Part shown: positions 1 to 9,100 of the stretch, piece after piece
How positions within the stretch are numbered: position 1 is the first letter of the stretch
Layout: each line of letters begins with the position of its first letter
Assembly: GCA_958295815.1 (NCBI GenBank)
Contig: OY282374.1
Span: 3,748,682-3,812,681 of the forward strand
Direction of reading: 5' to 3'
Origin: Candidatus Poribacteria bacterium
GTDB lineage: Bacteria; Poribacteria; WGA-4E; WGA-3G
Length of the DNA stretch: 64,000 nt
Position numbers and translations under genes: made by a program
Notes under the pieces: generated by a model
What the model was told of the DNA's origin: nothing
Databases searched by the model: none
What the model saw: the letters and a program-made list of their open reading frames with translations, nothing else

Positions 1-372
1 ACTGGTACTGGTAGCGAGATAGGTCCAGACATGACTTATGTTGCCCGCACTCGCTCCCTACAGTTCATTGTGGAGTCTATTCTTAACCCGCGTGCTTATA
101 TCGCGCCTGAATACGAAATGTTGACTATTGTCACCAAAGACGGTGAAGAAATTACAGGCAGAAAGCAGTATCTCTACGATCACAGAGACAGGGAAAATCC
201 TGATGTTGTGCAGATACTTGACGAGTCAGGGAAGTTGTGGACGACTTATTTCAAGAAGGATTTGAAGTCAATTAGCGTTCCACAAGCGGGTGTGATGCCT
301 GAAAACTTTGCGGATATTCTTTCAGTGAAGCAGATGCATGATCTCTTGGCGTATCTGTCAACATTGAAATAA
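1..372 (+). CDS. C-terminal part of a planctomycete-type haem-binding domain protein (partial)
   Basis: The reading frame is open to the first base of the window, so this is the tail of a longer gene; the ATG at 31 is internal. The first residues (TGTGSEIGPDMTYVARTRS) followed by FIVESILNPRAYIAPEYE, a short beta region with TKDGEEITG, and an end with MPENFADIL and LLAYLSTLK match the C-terminal part of the cytochrome-c-like haem-binding domain found at the end of large dehydrogenase/propeller proteins of Planctomycetes and relatives. The CxxCH haem site would lie upstream, outside the window. It is followed by a hairpin with a T-run and then dapB. The family call rests on pattern recognition of these blocks; the full architecture cannot be seen. 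Confidence 0.7.
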   Translation, partial: TGTGSEIGPDMTYVARTRSLQFIVESILNPRAYIAPEYEMLTIVTKDGEEITGRKQYLYDHRDRENPDVVQILDESGKLWTTYFKKDLKSISVPQAGVMPENFADILSVKQMHDLLAYLSTLK

Positions 373-395
373 AATTTGGCAGTCTTTATATAGGG

Positions 396-423
396 ACGCG
401 CCGTTGGCGCGTATCCGTTTTTT
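396..423 (+). terminator. Probable intrinsic terminator after the haem-binding protein gene
   Basis: A perfect 7-bp stem (acgcgcc 396-402, ggcgcgt 406-412) with a 3-nt loop is followed after five bases by six T residues (418-423). It sits 24 bp after the stop at 372 and just before the dapB ribosome-binding site. The right arm plus ATCCG recurs at about 36814-36828 and 54113-54132, so the hairpin may also belong to a dispersed repeat family. Confidence 0.6.
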
Positions 424-437
424 ACCGAGGAAAATGA

Positions 438-1241
438 ATGATTCGTGTAATTATTAATGGGGCATGCGGTCGTATGGGCCGACTCATTATCCAAGGCGTC
501 GCCCAACAAGCCGATATGGAACTTGCTGGTGCGATTGAATACCCTGAACACCCACAAATCGGGAACGATGCTGGCGTTGTCGCAGGCATTGGCGAGATAG
601 GCGTAGCCATTACAGGTAACCTTGAGGATGTGCTTGGAAGTGCGGACGTTGTCATCGAGTTCTCGAAGCCAGAAGCGACCGTGGAGCACCTCCAACAGGT
701 CGTCGATGCCGACAAAGCAATGGTAATTGCGACAACCGGTTACAGTCCTGATGAACTCGCGATAATCAACGAACTTGCCTCTCAGATTCGCTGTGTGATG
801 GCACCAAATATGAGTCTCGGCGTCAATGTAATGATTCAAGCATTAGAATTAATTGCCAAAGCCCTCGGAGATGATTATAATATTGAGGTAATAGAGGCAC
901 ATCACAATCATAAAGCAGATGCGCCGAGCGGTACTGCGCTCCGTTTAGCGGAGACTGTCGCTACAGCATTGGGACGCGATTTAGCAGAGGTAGGTGTCTA
1001 CGGTCGCCACGGTATCGTTGGCGCGAGATCGCAAAAGGAGATTGGTATCCATGCCGTCCGCGGTGGTGATATTGCTGGCGATCATACGGTCCTGTTTGCA
1101 ACTGAGGGTGAGCAACTAAGCGTCGTCCATCGTGCACACAGTCCAGAAGCATTTGCCAAAGGTGCGCTCCGCGCCGCGAGGTGGGTCGTTGACGCTCCAA
1201 AAGGATTGCACGATGTCAGCGAAGTCCTTTTTGAAAAATAA
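438..1241 (+). CDS. dapB: 4-hydroxy-tetrahydrodipicolinate reductase, copy 1
   Basis: DapB reduces 4-hydroxy-tetrahydrodipicolinate with NAD(P)H in the cytoplasmic diaminopimelate/lysine pathway. The 267-residue length is normal. The N-terminus carries the dinucleotide-binding loop GACGRMGR (8-15). The catalytic segment EAHHNHKADAPSGTA has the two His at 155-156, the catalytic Lys159 and the DAPSGTA substrate loop (161-167). The usual GTTG turn is ATTG here (98-101). The start ATG follows GAGG at 427-430. A second dapB begins 33 bp downstream, and a DapL-type aminotransferase lies at 4976-6151, so the window holds two consecutive-pathway activities. Both copies keep their motifs; why two are retained is unknown. 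Confidence 0.95.
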   Translation: MIRVIINGACGRMGRLIIQGVAQQADMELAGAIEYPEHPQIGNDAGVVAGIGEIGVAITGNLEDVLGSADVVIEFSKPEATVEHLQQVVDADKAMVIATTGYSPDELAIINELASQIRCVMAPNMSLGVNVMIQALELIAKALGDDYNIEVIEAHHNHKADAPSGTALRLAETVATALGRDLAEVGVYGRHGIVGARSQKEIGIHAVRGGDIAGDHTVLFATEGEQLSVVHRAHSPEAFAKGALRAARWVVDAPKGLHDVSEVLFEK

Positions 1242-1274
1242 CAGGAGCGAAACGCCCGTTCAAAGGAACTTGTG

Positions 1275-2084
1275 ATGATTCGCGTAACTATCACCGGTGT
1301 TTGCGGTCGTATGGGTCGGTGCATCACACAAGGGGTTGTCCAAGAAGTTGATATGCAACTTGTTGGGGCTATCCAATATCCGGGACACCCACAAATCGGG
1401 AGTGATGTTGGTGTTGTCGCAGGTGTTGACGAGATCGGGGTGTCTGTCACAGGTGAACTTGAAGATGTACTTGAAAGCACAGATGTTGTCATCGAGTTCT
1501 CAAAACCAGAAGCGACTGTGGAGCACCTCCAACAGGTCGTCAATGCTGATAAAGCAATGGTTGTCGGAACAACAGGTTTTAGCCTCAATGAACTGTCTAC
1601 CGTTGAGGAGCTTGCGTCGCAAATTCGCTGCGTGATGGCACCAAATATGAGTCTCGGTGTCAATGTGATGATTCAAGCCCTGGAATTAATTGCCAAAGCT
1701 CTGGGAGATGATTACGATATCGAGTCGATAGAGACACATCATAATCGCAAAGCAGATGCGCCAAGTGGGACCGCACTTCGTTTAACGGAGGCTATTGCTA
1801 CAGCATTGGGGCGCGATTTAGCAGAGGCAGGCGTCTATGGTCGCTATGGTATCACTGGCACCAGACCTCAGCAACAAATCGGAACCCATGCAATTCGTGG
1901 CGGGGACATTGCCGGTGACCATACCGTATTATTTGCAACCGAGGGTGAACAATTAAGCGTCGTCCATCGCTCTCACAATCGAGAAGCGTTTGCCAAAGGT
2001 GCGATACGCGCCGCGAGGTGGGTCGTTGATGCTCCCAAAGGATTGCACGATGTCAGCGAAGTCCTTTTTCAGAATCATCGTTAA
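1275..2084 (+). CDS. dapB: 4-hydroxy-tetrahydrodipicolinate reductase, copy 2 (tandem paralogue)
   Basis: Second DapB, 269 residues, collinear with copy 1 with no internal gap, so this is a tandem duplication. It has the same nucleotide-binding loop (GVCGRMGR), the canonical GTTG turn, and HHNRKADAPSGTA with the catalytic Lys. ATG at 1275 is preferred over GTG at 1272 because it gives proper spacing from AAAGGA (1263-1268) and aligns with the start of copy 1. Several stretches, such as the EFSKPEATVEHLQQVV region and the last 60 codons, are nearly identical at the DNA level to copy 1, while others have diverged. This suggests an old duplication with local gene conversion. The stop overlaps the likely start of the next gene. 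Confidence 0.93.
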   Translation: MIRVTITGVCGRMGRCITQGVVQEVDMQLVGAIQYPGHPQIGSDVGVVAGVDEIGVSVTGELEDVLESTDVVIEFSKPEATVEHLQQVVNADKAMVVGTTGFSLNELSTVEELASQIRCVMAPNMSLGVNVMIQALELIAKALGDDYDIESIETHHNRKADAPSGTALRLTEAIATALGRDLAEAGVYGRYGITGTRPQQQIGTHAIRGGDIAGDHTVLFATEGEQLSVVHRSHNREAFAKGAIRAARWVVDAPKGLHDVSEVLFQNHR

Positions 2085-4131
2085 TTGGGTATTGAAACAA
2101 GGATCGCGAGGGTATTTCGCGCCTATTGTGCTGCTTATCAGCATTCCATTTATTTTTGGCTGTGAAAATACTGCACCCAACGAACAGACCCGGTACGAGT
2201 GGAAAACCGTTATGGAAGGCGACTGGAGTTCGCATCTATACGATGTCCATTTTATTTCGGAGAAGCAGGGTTGGGCAGTTGGCAATGCGGTAGACGTAGT
2301 ACCCGGTCAAGACTTTACAGAGGAGGCTGAGAGCCTCATCATTCATACGGATAATGGTGGGCAGACGTGGCACAAGCAAAGTAGCGGTGTCCTCGATAAG
2401 CCTTTACGCAAGGTTTATTTTCGATCTGCATTAGAGGGATGGTGTATTGGGGAAAGCGGCGCGCTTATCCATACGACCGACGGCGGACAGACGTGGCATC
2501 ATATTGAAACAGGCACGGAAGATAACCTTCACGATATCTTCATAGGGGAAGTTACAGGTTGGATCGTCGGAGATTGGGGGACACTGCTCAAATCAACCGA
2601 CAGCGGAAAAACATTTAACAAGGTTGATGCAAGCATTTTTGGAAGAAAGTCCCTGAAAGGTGTTCATTTTGTAGACGAAAATCAGGGATGGACTATCACC
2701 TATAACACGCCAACATCAACAGGAAGTGTCAGAGATCCACAAACCCCCAAGCGCGAAAATGCCGGTTACATCTATCGAACAACAGATGGTGGCAAGCGTT
2801 GGGAGGTGCAGTTCGCGACAGAAGAAGCTCTCTTCAACCTCTACTTCATAGACAAAGAGACAGGTTGGGTTGTGGGCGATCAACGGAGTATCTTCGCGAC
2901 AACCGACAGCGGAAAGACCTGGGAATACGTCACACACGGCAGCAACCAACGGCATAAAAGTAGCTACGGGCAGCCGGAGTATCTTGGCAATGAACCGCTA
3001 CACACCTTCACACTTTACGATATTGACTTTACAGATACCCAAAACGGCTGGATTGTCGGGGACTTAGGTGTTGTTCTCCGCACTTCGTCTGGTGGGAAGG
3101 GAAAATGGAAACATCAACGCGGGGGACCCCGTTTCCACAACAGTGCTGATGCTGTACTGTTAGGTGTTGACTTTGTCTCTAAACAACTCGGTTGGACAGT
3201 CGGTGAGAATGGCACGATTTTACATACCCGGAACGGTGGCGTAACTTGGGAATCACAATCAAGCCCCAGCCACCTCCTCGTGGATGTCTGTGCGGTTTCT
3301 TCAAAGGAGGGATATGTCGTCGGTGATCGGGGATCAATTCTAAGCACCAAGGATGGCGGGACTGTATGGGACGCTCAAGATAGTCGCACGACCGAATGTT
3401 TTGGAGCAACGCACTTTGTATCGCCACAAAAAGGGTGGGCAGTCGCTGAAGCTGGAGTGGTTTTGAATACTACTAACGGTGGAAGTGTGTGGCAACGTCA
3501 AAATTCCGAGACGGAACAAGAATTGCTTGCTGTTTTCTTTGTGGACGAAGAAACTGGATGGTGCGTCGGGAGCGGTGGCGAAATCATTCACACAGATAAC
3601 GGTGGAAAGACCTGGCAACGCCAAGACAGTGGAACGACTTGGAATCTGTTTGACGTTCACTTCACCTCGAAACAGCGTGGCTGGGCAGTTGGGATGAGCG
3701 GTACAATCCTTTCTACCGTTGATGGAGGGGACCACTGGCAGCTCGCTTCTATTAGCAGGAGTTATTCATCCTTTTTGTTAGATGCCGTTACCTTTGTCAC
3801 AGCAGATAAGGGGTGGGTGGTTGGATTGGACCTTCGTAGTTTAGGGATGGATGGATTGATTCTTCATACCGAGAATGGTGGAAAAACATGGCAACGCCAA
3901 GAGAGCCATACCGCTAATTTTCTTGACGATATTTTTTTTATTTCTGAAACAAAAGGTTGGATTGTTGGGAAAGAGGGACTTGTGCTACATACAAAGGATA
4001 GTGGACAGAATTGGCGTCCCCAGCGCACAGATACCCGAACAGATTTGAAGGCGATTTATGTAAGTGATTCAAACAATGGATGGGTAGTTGGCCAAAACGG
4101 AACAATTCTCAGATACGAAGCCGTTCCGTAA
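2050..4131 (+). CDS. Ycf48/BNR-repeat beta-propeller lipoprotein
   Basis: Exported protein made almost entirely of about fourteen repeats of the form GW-x-VG-x-x-G-x-I-x-x-T-x-DGG-x-TW, the signature of photosystem II assembly factor Ycf48/HCF136-like and BNR propellers. The N-terminus has a hydrophobic stretch ending in the lipobox IFGC with the lipidated Cys at residue 38 when counted from ATG 2050. This implies a lipoprotein facing the periplasm or surface. The start is uncertain: ATG 2050 has an AAAGGA but lies inside dapB copy 2, whereas TTG 2092 would give a textbook 24-residue lipoprotein signal outside dapB. In non-photosynthetic bacteria these proteins have no fixed function; binding or assembly of a partner protein is an inference. 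No enzymatic motif is seen. Confidence 0.8.
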   Translation: MSAKSFFRIIVNWVLKQGSRGYFAPIVLLISIPFIFGCENTAPNEQTRYEWKTVMEGDWSSHLYDVHFISEKQGWAVGNAVDVVPGQDFTEEAESLIIHTDNGGQTWHKQSSGVLDKPLRKVYFRSALEGWCIGESGALIHTTDGGQTWHHIETGTEDNLHDIFIGEVTGWIVGDWGTLLKSTDSGKTFNKVDASIFGRKSLKGVHFVDENQGWTITYNTPTSTGSVRDPQTPKRENAGYIYRTTDGGKRWEVQFATEEALFNLYFIDKETGWVVGDQRSIFATTDSGKTWEYVTHGSNQRHKSSYGQPEYLGNEPLHTFTLYDIDFTDTQNGWIVGDLGVVLRTSSGGKGKWKHQRGGPRFHNSADAVLLGVDFVSKQLGWTVGENGTILHTRNGGVTWESQSSPSHLLVDVCAVSSKEGYVVGDRGSILSTKDGGTVWDAQDSRTTECFGATHFVSPQKGWAVAEAGVVLNTTNGGSVWQRQNSETEQELLAVFFVDEETGWCVGSGGEIIHTDNGGKTWQRQDSGTTWNLFDVHFTSKQRGWAVGMSGTILSTVDGGDHWQLASISRSYSSFLLDAVTFVTADKGWVVGLDLRSLGMDGLILHTENGGKTWQRQESHTANFLDDIFFISETKGWIVGKEGLVLHTKDSGQNWRPQRTDTRTDLKAIYVSDSNNGWVVGQNGTILRYEAVP

Positions 4132-4159
4132 TTGTCAAAACACGTTAAAGGAAAATGGC

Positions 4160-4903
4160 ATGAAAGACGAACAAAAATACCTCTTCGACTTACAAGGCTT
4201 TATTGTGCTAAAGGGTGTTATCCCACAGACAGTTATCGATTCCTGCAACGATATGTTAGACGAGTATGAACAGATGCCACCTGAGGATTATCCACCGCCG
4301 CTGTGCCTTGGGACGCAGCGAACGGAGAAGGAACTCTATATTTCCAACATTTTGGAAGCAGACAGCGTCTTCAACACCCTGATTGATATTCCAGAAGTGC
4401 TGGACGTAATCCAAGGTGTAACGGGTGGTCCATACCGACTCAATCACACCTACACGATTTACCGATGGGGTGGTGGCTATACCGGTCTACACATGCACGG
4501 CACACCGATTATCCCGAAATGCCAGTATCACTGCAGAAACGGGGAGATGGTATCCACTTTAACAAAAGCAGTTTTTCCAATGCTGGATTGTGATGTGGAA
4601 GATGGGTGTTTCGCTGTTATACCGGGTGCACATAAAAGCAATTTTCCGAAGCCTTGGGGAAGTCATCCGGATGAAAATCCTGTGCTGACTCCGATTCCTG
4701 CCCAAGCAGGCGATGCTATAATTTTTACGGAAGCGTTAACCCACGGGTCTGTCATCAATACTTCTGGCAAACCACGTCGGACACTCTACTACTGTTACAG
4801 TATCGGCTATATGCCAGACTGGGGCGGTCAAGGTTTGCACTTTAGCCCAAATGTTATGGAAAGCCTCAGTGCAACTCAGCAGACCATCCTTCAACTCAAA
4901 TAA
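4160..4903 (+). CDS. Phytanoyl-CoA dioxygenase (PhyH) family protein, paralogue 1
   Basis: Fe(II)/2-oxoglutarate-dependent oxygenase fold, 247 residues. ATG 4160 is chosen because it follows AAAGGAAAA and begins the conserved N-terminal FDLQGFIVLKGVI segment. The core contains RWGGGYTGLHMHGTP, the mid segment DVEDGCFAVIPGAHKS, and the distal QAGDAIIFTEALTHGS with His195, followed by Arg206/207 in KPRRTLYY, which would bind 2-oxoglutarate. The proximal iron motif is H111-M-H113 instead of the usual H-x-D, so the metal site may differ from the other three PhyH proteins in this window. The substrate is unknown; the family hydroxylates diverse small molecules. It sits 28 bp after the propeller lipoprotein gene. 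Confidence 0.85.
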   Translation: MKDEQKYLFDLQGFIVLKGVIPQTVIDSCNDMLDEYEQMPPEDYPPPLCLGTQRTEKELYISNILEADSVFNTLIDIPEVLDVIQGVTGGPYRLNHTYTIYRWGGGYTGLHMHGTPIIPKCQYHCRNGEMVSTLTKAVFPMLDCDVEDGCFAVIPGAHKSNFPKPWGSHPDENPVLTPIPAQAGDAIIFTEALTHGSVINTSGKPRRTLYYCYSIGYMPDWGGQGLHFSPNVMESLSATQQTILQLK

Positions 4904-4921
4904 TTTTTTATCCTTATATCC

Positions 4922-4944
4922 ACACACGGTTTCCAACCGTGTGT
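4922..4944. terminator. Perfect hairpin between the PhyH and dapL genes
   Basis: A 10-bp perfect inverted repeat (acacacggtt 4922-4931, aaccgtgtgt 4935-4944) with a 3-nt loop lies 18 bp after the PhyH stop. No T-run follows on the plus strand, so it may be a weak terminator, an mRNA-stability stem or one of the dispersed palindromes of this genome. Confidence 0.45.
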
Positions 4945-4975
4945 ATTTACGAAAAACGCAATTAGGAGAACAGTT

Positions 4976-6151
4976 TTGATTACAATCGCAGAAAGGTTAC
5001 AGAAACTTCCACCCTATCTTTTTGTGGATTTGCGCCAAAAAATGCAGGCGGCACAAGCACGAGGCGTTGATGTGGTTTCCCTTGGCATTGGCGACCCAGA
5101 TATCCCGACCCCAGATCCAGTCGTTGAAAGCCTGACCAGCGCAATCCAAAACCCGAATGACCCTGATCGCCACCGTTACGGATGCGACAGTCCTGTTGAC
5201 GATTTTCCACAGGCGATTTGTGATTTTTATCAACATCGCTTCGGCGTTACGTTATCTGATGATCAGGTTGCAATAACACTTGGAAGTAAAGACGCAATAG
5301 TCAAGTTGGCACTTGGGATACTCAACCCCGGCGATATTGGCATCGCGGCGAGTCCGGGTTATCCTACTTACAATATCGGACACGTTTTTGCGAGTGCGAC
5401 GACTTACTATGCCCCGATTCTGCGAGAAAACAATTTCTATGTTGACTTTGATGCTATTCCTGATGAAATAAAACGTCTCGCCAAAGTCCTCTGGATTAAT
5501 TATCCAAATAACCCAACAACAGCGACCGCAGATCTTGATTTTTTTGAGCGTGCTGTGGAATTTGGACGGCAGAATAACATCCTCATCGCACACGATAGTG
5601 CTTATAGTGAAAATACATATGACGGTTATCGTTCGCCGAGTATCATGCAAGTAGACGGTGCTTCTGAAGTAGCCGTTGAATTCTTTTCGCTGAGTAAAGC
5701 GTTTAACATGACAGGCTGGCGATTGGGATTTGTCGTCGGTAATCCAACTGCTGTTGGTGCTGTTAAGACCGTTAAAGACAACATAGATAACGGCTCACTG
5801 CGGGCACTGCAATTCGCCGGTGCGAAGGCACTTTCAATAGCCGATGAAATCACACCTGCAATAAACGTCGTTTATCAAAGACGACGAGATATGGTGGTGA
5901 AAGCACTTACAGATAGTGGATGGGACATTGAAAAACCGAAAGCGACGATGTATATTTGGGCTCCTGTCCCACCGCGTTTTAACGGTTCAAGTCGCGCTTT
6001 TGCGACAGCACTTCTTGAAGAAGTAGGAGTTGTGGTGACACCAGGACTTGGATACGGTCAGTGGAGTGAGGGGTATTGTCGAATTTCTCTTACGTATCCG
6101 GACGCAGTAATTGAGGAGGCAATCTCACGGATCCGCGATTTTGCGCATTAA
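4976..6151 (+). CDS. dapL: LL-diaminopimelate aminotransferase-type class I/II aminotransferase
   Basis: PLP-dependent fold-type I aminotransferase, 391 residues. The N-terminal SLGIGDPDIPTP (35-46), the NYPNNPT block (175-181), Asp207 in AHDSAY (pyridine-nitrogen ligand) and SLSKAFNMTGWRLGF with the PLP Lys241 are all present. The start is TTG 4976, six bases after AGGAGAA. The N-terminal pattern and the MTGWR motif fit the DapL/LL-DAP aminotransferase group, which converts tetrahydrodipicolinate directly to LL-diaminopimelate. Two dapB copies 3 kb upstream support that pathway. Related aminotransferases (alanine or aspartate) share these motifs, so specificity is inferred from similarity plus context. 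Confidence 0.8.
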   Translation: MITIAERLQKLPPYLFVDLRQKMQAAQARGVDVVSLGIGDPDIPTPDPVVESLTSAIQNPNDPDRHRYGCDSPVDDFPQAICDFYQHRFGVTLSDDQVAITLGSKDAIVKLALGILNPGDIGIAASPGYPTYNIGHVFASATTYYAPILRENNFYVDFDAIPDEIKRLAKVLWINYPNNPTTATADLDFFERAVEFGRQNNILIAHDSAYSENTYDGYRSPSIMQVDGASEVAVEFFSLSKAFNMTGWRLGFVVGNPTAVGAVKTVKDNIDNGSLRALQFAGAKALSIADEITPAINVVYQRRRDMVVKALTDSGWDIEKPKATMYIWAPVPPRFNGSSRAFATALLEEVGVVVTPGLGYGQWSEGYCRISLTYPDAVIEEAISRIRDFAH

Positions 6152-6172
6152 TTACCAATCTTCACGCGCTAA

Positions 6173-9100
6173 ATGATTTTCGCTGCTAAAAAGCTTATGG
6201 TACACACTTATTACCGTTTAGCAAATCTCAGAAACTTGCTGGATCCAGCAATAAGTTCTATTCTGATCCTTACCGTAATTCTTATTGTATCTTTTGCCTG
6301 TGTTGATACTTGGGCTGAGGAGTTGCTGCAAACCTACACTGTTGCTGATGGATTGGTGGGTCCGGTTGTCCCTGTCATCTTCCAAGATAGCCGAGGTATC
6401 CTGTGGTTTGGTTCTGATCAGAACGGGGTAAGTCAATTTGATGGTAATACTTTTGAACCTTATGCGGGATCGTTGAATACCTCAGAAGAGGTGCCTTCTG
6501 ACAAAGTTAAATCAGGTGCGTTGCTCGGGCGAACACTACAAATTTCTGAGGATAAATGGGGACATATCTGGTTTCTCACACAGATTCCATCAGAAAAGGA
6601 AGGACGAGTAAGTCGATTCGACGGCACCTCAATCAGCCTGATTGGCAACGGAAATGCATTGATTGTGGATCGACTCGGTGATGTGTGGGTTGGCGAAAAT
6701 CAGCGACTGACGAAATATACTACCCCAGGTGTCCAACGCTCACCACAAGCACAGCCAAATGAAATCGTAGGTGAAGATTTACTCCGTTCAACAGATTTGA
6801 CAATAAACGTTATCTTTCAAAGTAAAGACGGAACGCTCTGGCTCGGAGGGAGTGAGGGAGAAGAAGAACAAACCGGTGTGATTCTAAGCTTCAGAGAGAC
6901 TCGTTGGGAAAACGAACCTTTTAGCGTTGATACGGGGAATAAAACAGATGATGAAACACCGCGTATGCAAGTGAGCACTGGGTTCGTCCGTTACGACACA
7001 TCAAACCTTCGTACTTTTGGGGCAATCGAAGCAATAGCCGAAGACGCCTCTGGAATCCTTTGGTTCGGTGGTTATAACCTTCTTTTGCGGTTTAATGGAA
7101 ACAACTTTGAGCAGATTCTTCCTTTGCCTTGGGCATACACAGGAGCCGCTCCACGCTCGTCTTTGGAGGCAGTAGGAGCCCGAAGACCTACAACAATCCG
7201 GAGTGATAGGCAAGGTCGAATCTGGTTTAGCGATGACCATATCATAAGATGGTGGGACGGTTCACGGCTGCAGACACACACAAATCCGTCAGGATTCCTT
7301 GAGACTGAAGATGCTTGGGGTAACCTATGGTTTACCACCGAAGATGGACCACAACAATACAATGCCAACCTCGAACCGATTCCTTACACCACCAGTAGTG
7401 GACTCGAAAACGACCGGATCCGCACGATTTTTGAGGCTGTAGATGGCAAATTGTGGTTTGGACACGACAATGGAGTGACAGCGTTTGATCCAATTCCTGC
7501 TATTAGCACACTCACCGGAGTCGGAACTAACCGAGTGCGAATGGTGTATGAAGATAGTCGCGGTTATCTGTGGTTCAGTGTTCCAAGTGGGGTTGCCCGT
7601 TATAACCCAGACACAGAAGAAACCACTATAGATTCATTAGGTTTAGGTTTGGCTCAAGATACATCATCTTCTGCACAAGCCGACGCAACAAATGCGGGGC
7701 AAACTCGACTTGGCTCTCGAACTGAAATCGAAAAAATACTTGAAGTTGGTGGACAGGTCTGGTTTGTCAATGCTGTAGATCCACGGTTGCAGGGTAGATT
7801 TACGCGATACACTTTCTTCCGATACGCAAATGGGAAATTTGACGAGACTTCTATATCCATTAAGGGAAAAACGGGTCCTGGTGGCGAAGCAGTAGATATT
7901 AACCCCGAAATTCTCATCACCGAGGGAGAACGCCAATGGATAGCTTTCGGGGGCCATCTCTTTAAAGCGGATACCACCGGGCTGTTACGATATACAGATG
8001 CTGGTTTCCAGAGAATCCCCTTTGGCACAACTTCAGAGTTAGACCATGGCGAAGCCGCTGTCACTGCCTTGTATTGGGATTCCAACGACAGACTATGGGT
8101 CCACTTTGGAAATGGAAAAGTATTGCGCTATCCGAAAGAGATTGCCGTCTCAACCCGTTCCATTAATCCGGAAATCCTTCCACTTAAAGCGACAACACTG
8201 TTAAGGTCGGCATCAGGTAGTAAATGGTTCTTCAACGCCGTAACAGGAAAACTGATACTTTGGAGCGATACTGAACTTGGTCCTCCACTACTTCTTGAGG
8301 GAGAGTCCAGTTCGGCTCCACTTGCAGTTTGGAAGGACCCAACACAACAATATAACCGAATAACTTTTCTCTTTTCAGATGCTATCAAGACATACTACGG
8401 CAGGCTTTTAACCACAACTATGGACGTTGAACTTGCTCCGGTAAATGCGTCATTGACCTCCCAAGATGGCTCCCTCTGGTTAGCAACATCTCGTGGCGTA
8501 GCCCGCTACAATGGGAAATCGCTTAAAACGTATAAAACAAAAGATGGGTTTCTTGTAGATAACGTGCGCGATGTGATGGAAGACAGCCGTGGTAATATAT
8601 GGTTTGCAACGAGAGGCGGCGGCACTGTTCGATATGATGGCGAAACCTTCTATACACTTACAACGAAAGATGGTTTGGCGCATAATAACATCTGGAAACT
8701 GTATGAATCCAGAAACCAAGATATCTGGTTTGCGACTGAAGGCGGTGTTACGCAATATACACCTACACGCGGCGGGCTTCCATTTTGTCGGTTAACCGCT
8801 TTAGAGGCTGACAAAACCTACACCCAACTTTCATCTAACTTATCGCTACCGTCACGCGGAACCAAAAATGTCATCTTCGATGTGCAGGGAATCAGTCCAC
8901 TCCGAGAAGGTCTCTCATATCAATTTAAATTAATCGGATTAGATACCCCTAAGTGGACTGACCTTTCGACAGAAATGTTCTCTCTCCTAACAACCAAGAC
9001 CAGTATATCATCTGACAGATGGATTAGTTCCACAACATCGACGTTAGCAGACGCACAACTCATGAGTGATAGTGACGTTACATATTCCCTTCAAAACCGG

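Noticed and set aside
246..839. 197-residue minus-strand frame across the dapB start
   Set aside because: It is antisense to dapB and the upstream gene, both of which have clear family motifs; no recognisable protein features.
4130..4159. Longer PhyH paralogue 1 start at 4088 inside the lipoprotein gene
   Set aside because: AAAGGA-type SD and family N-terminus both support ATG 4160.
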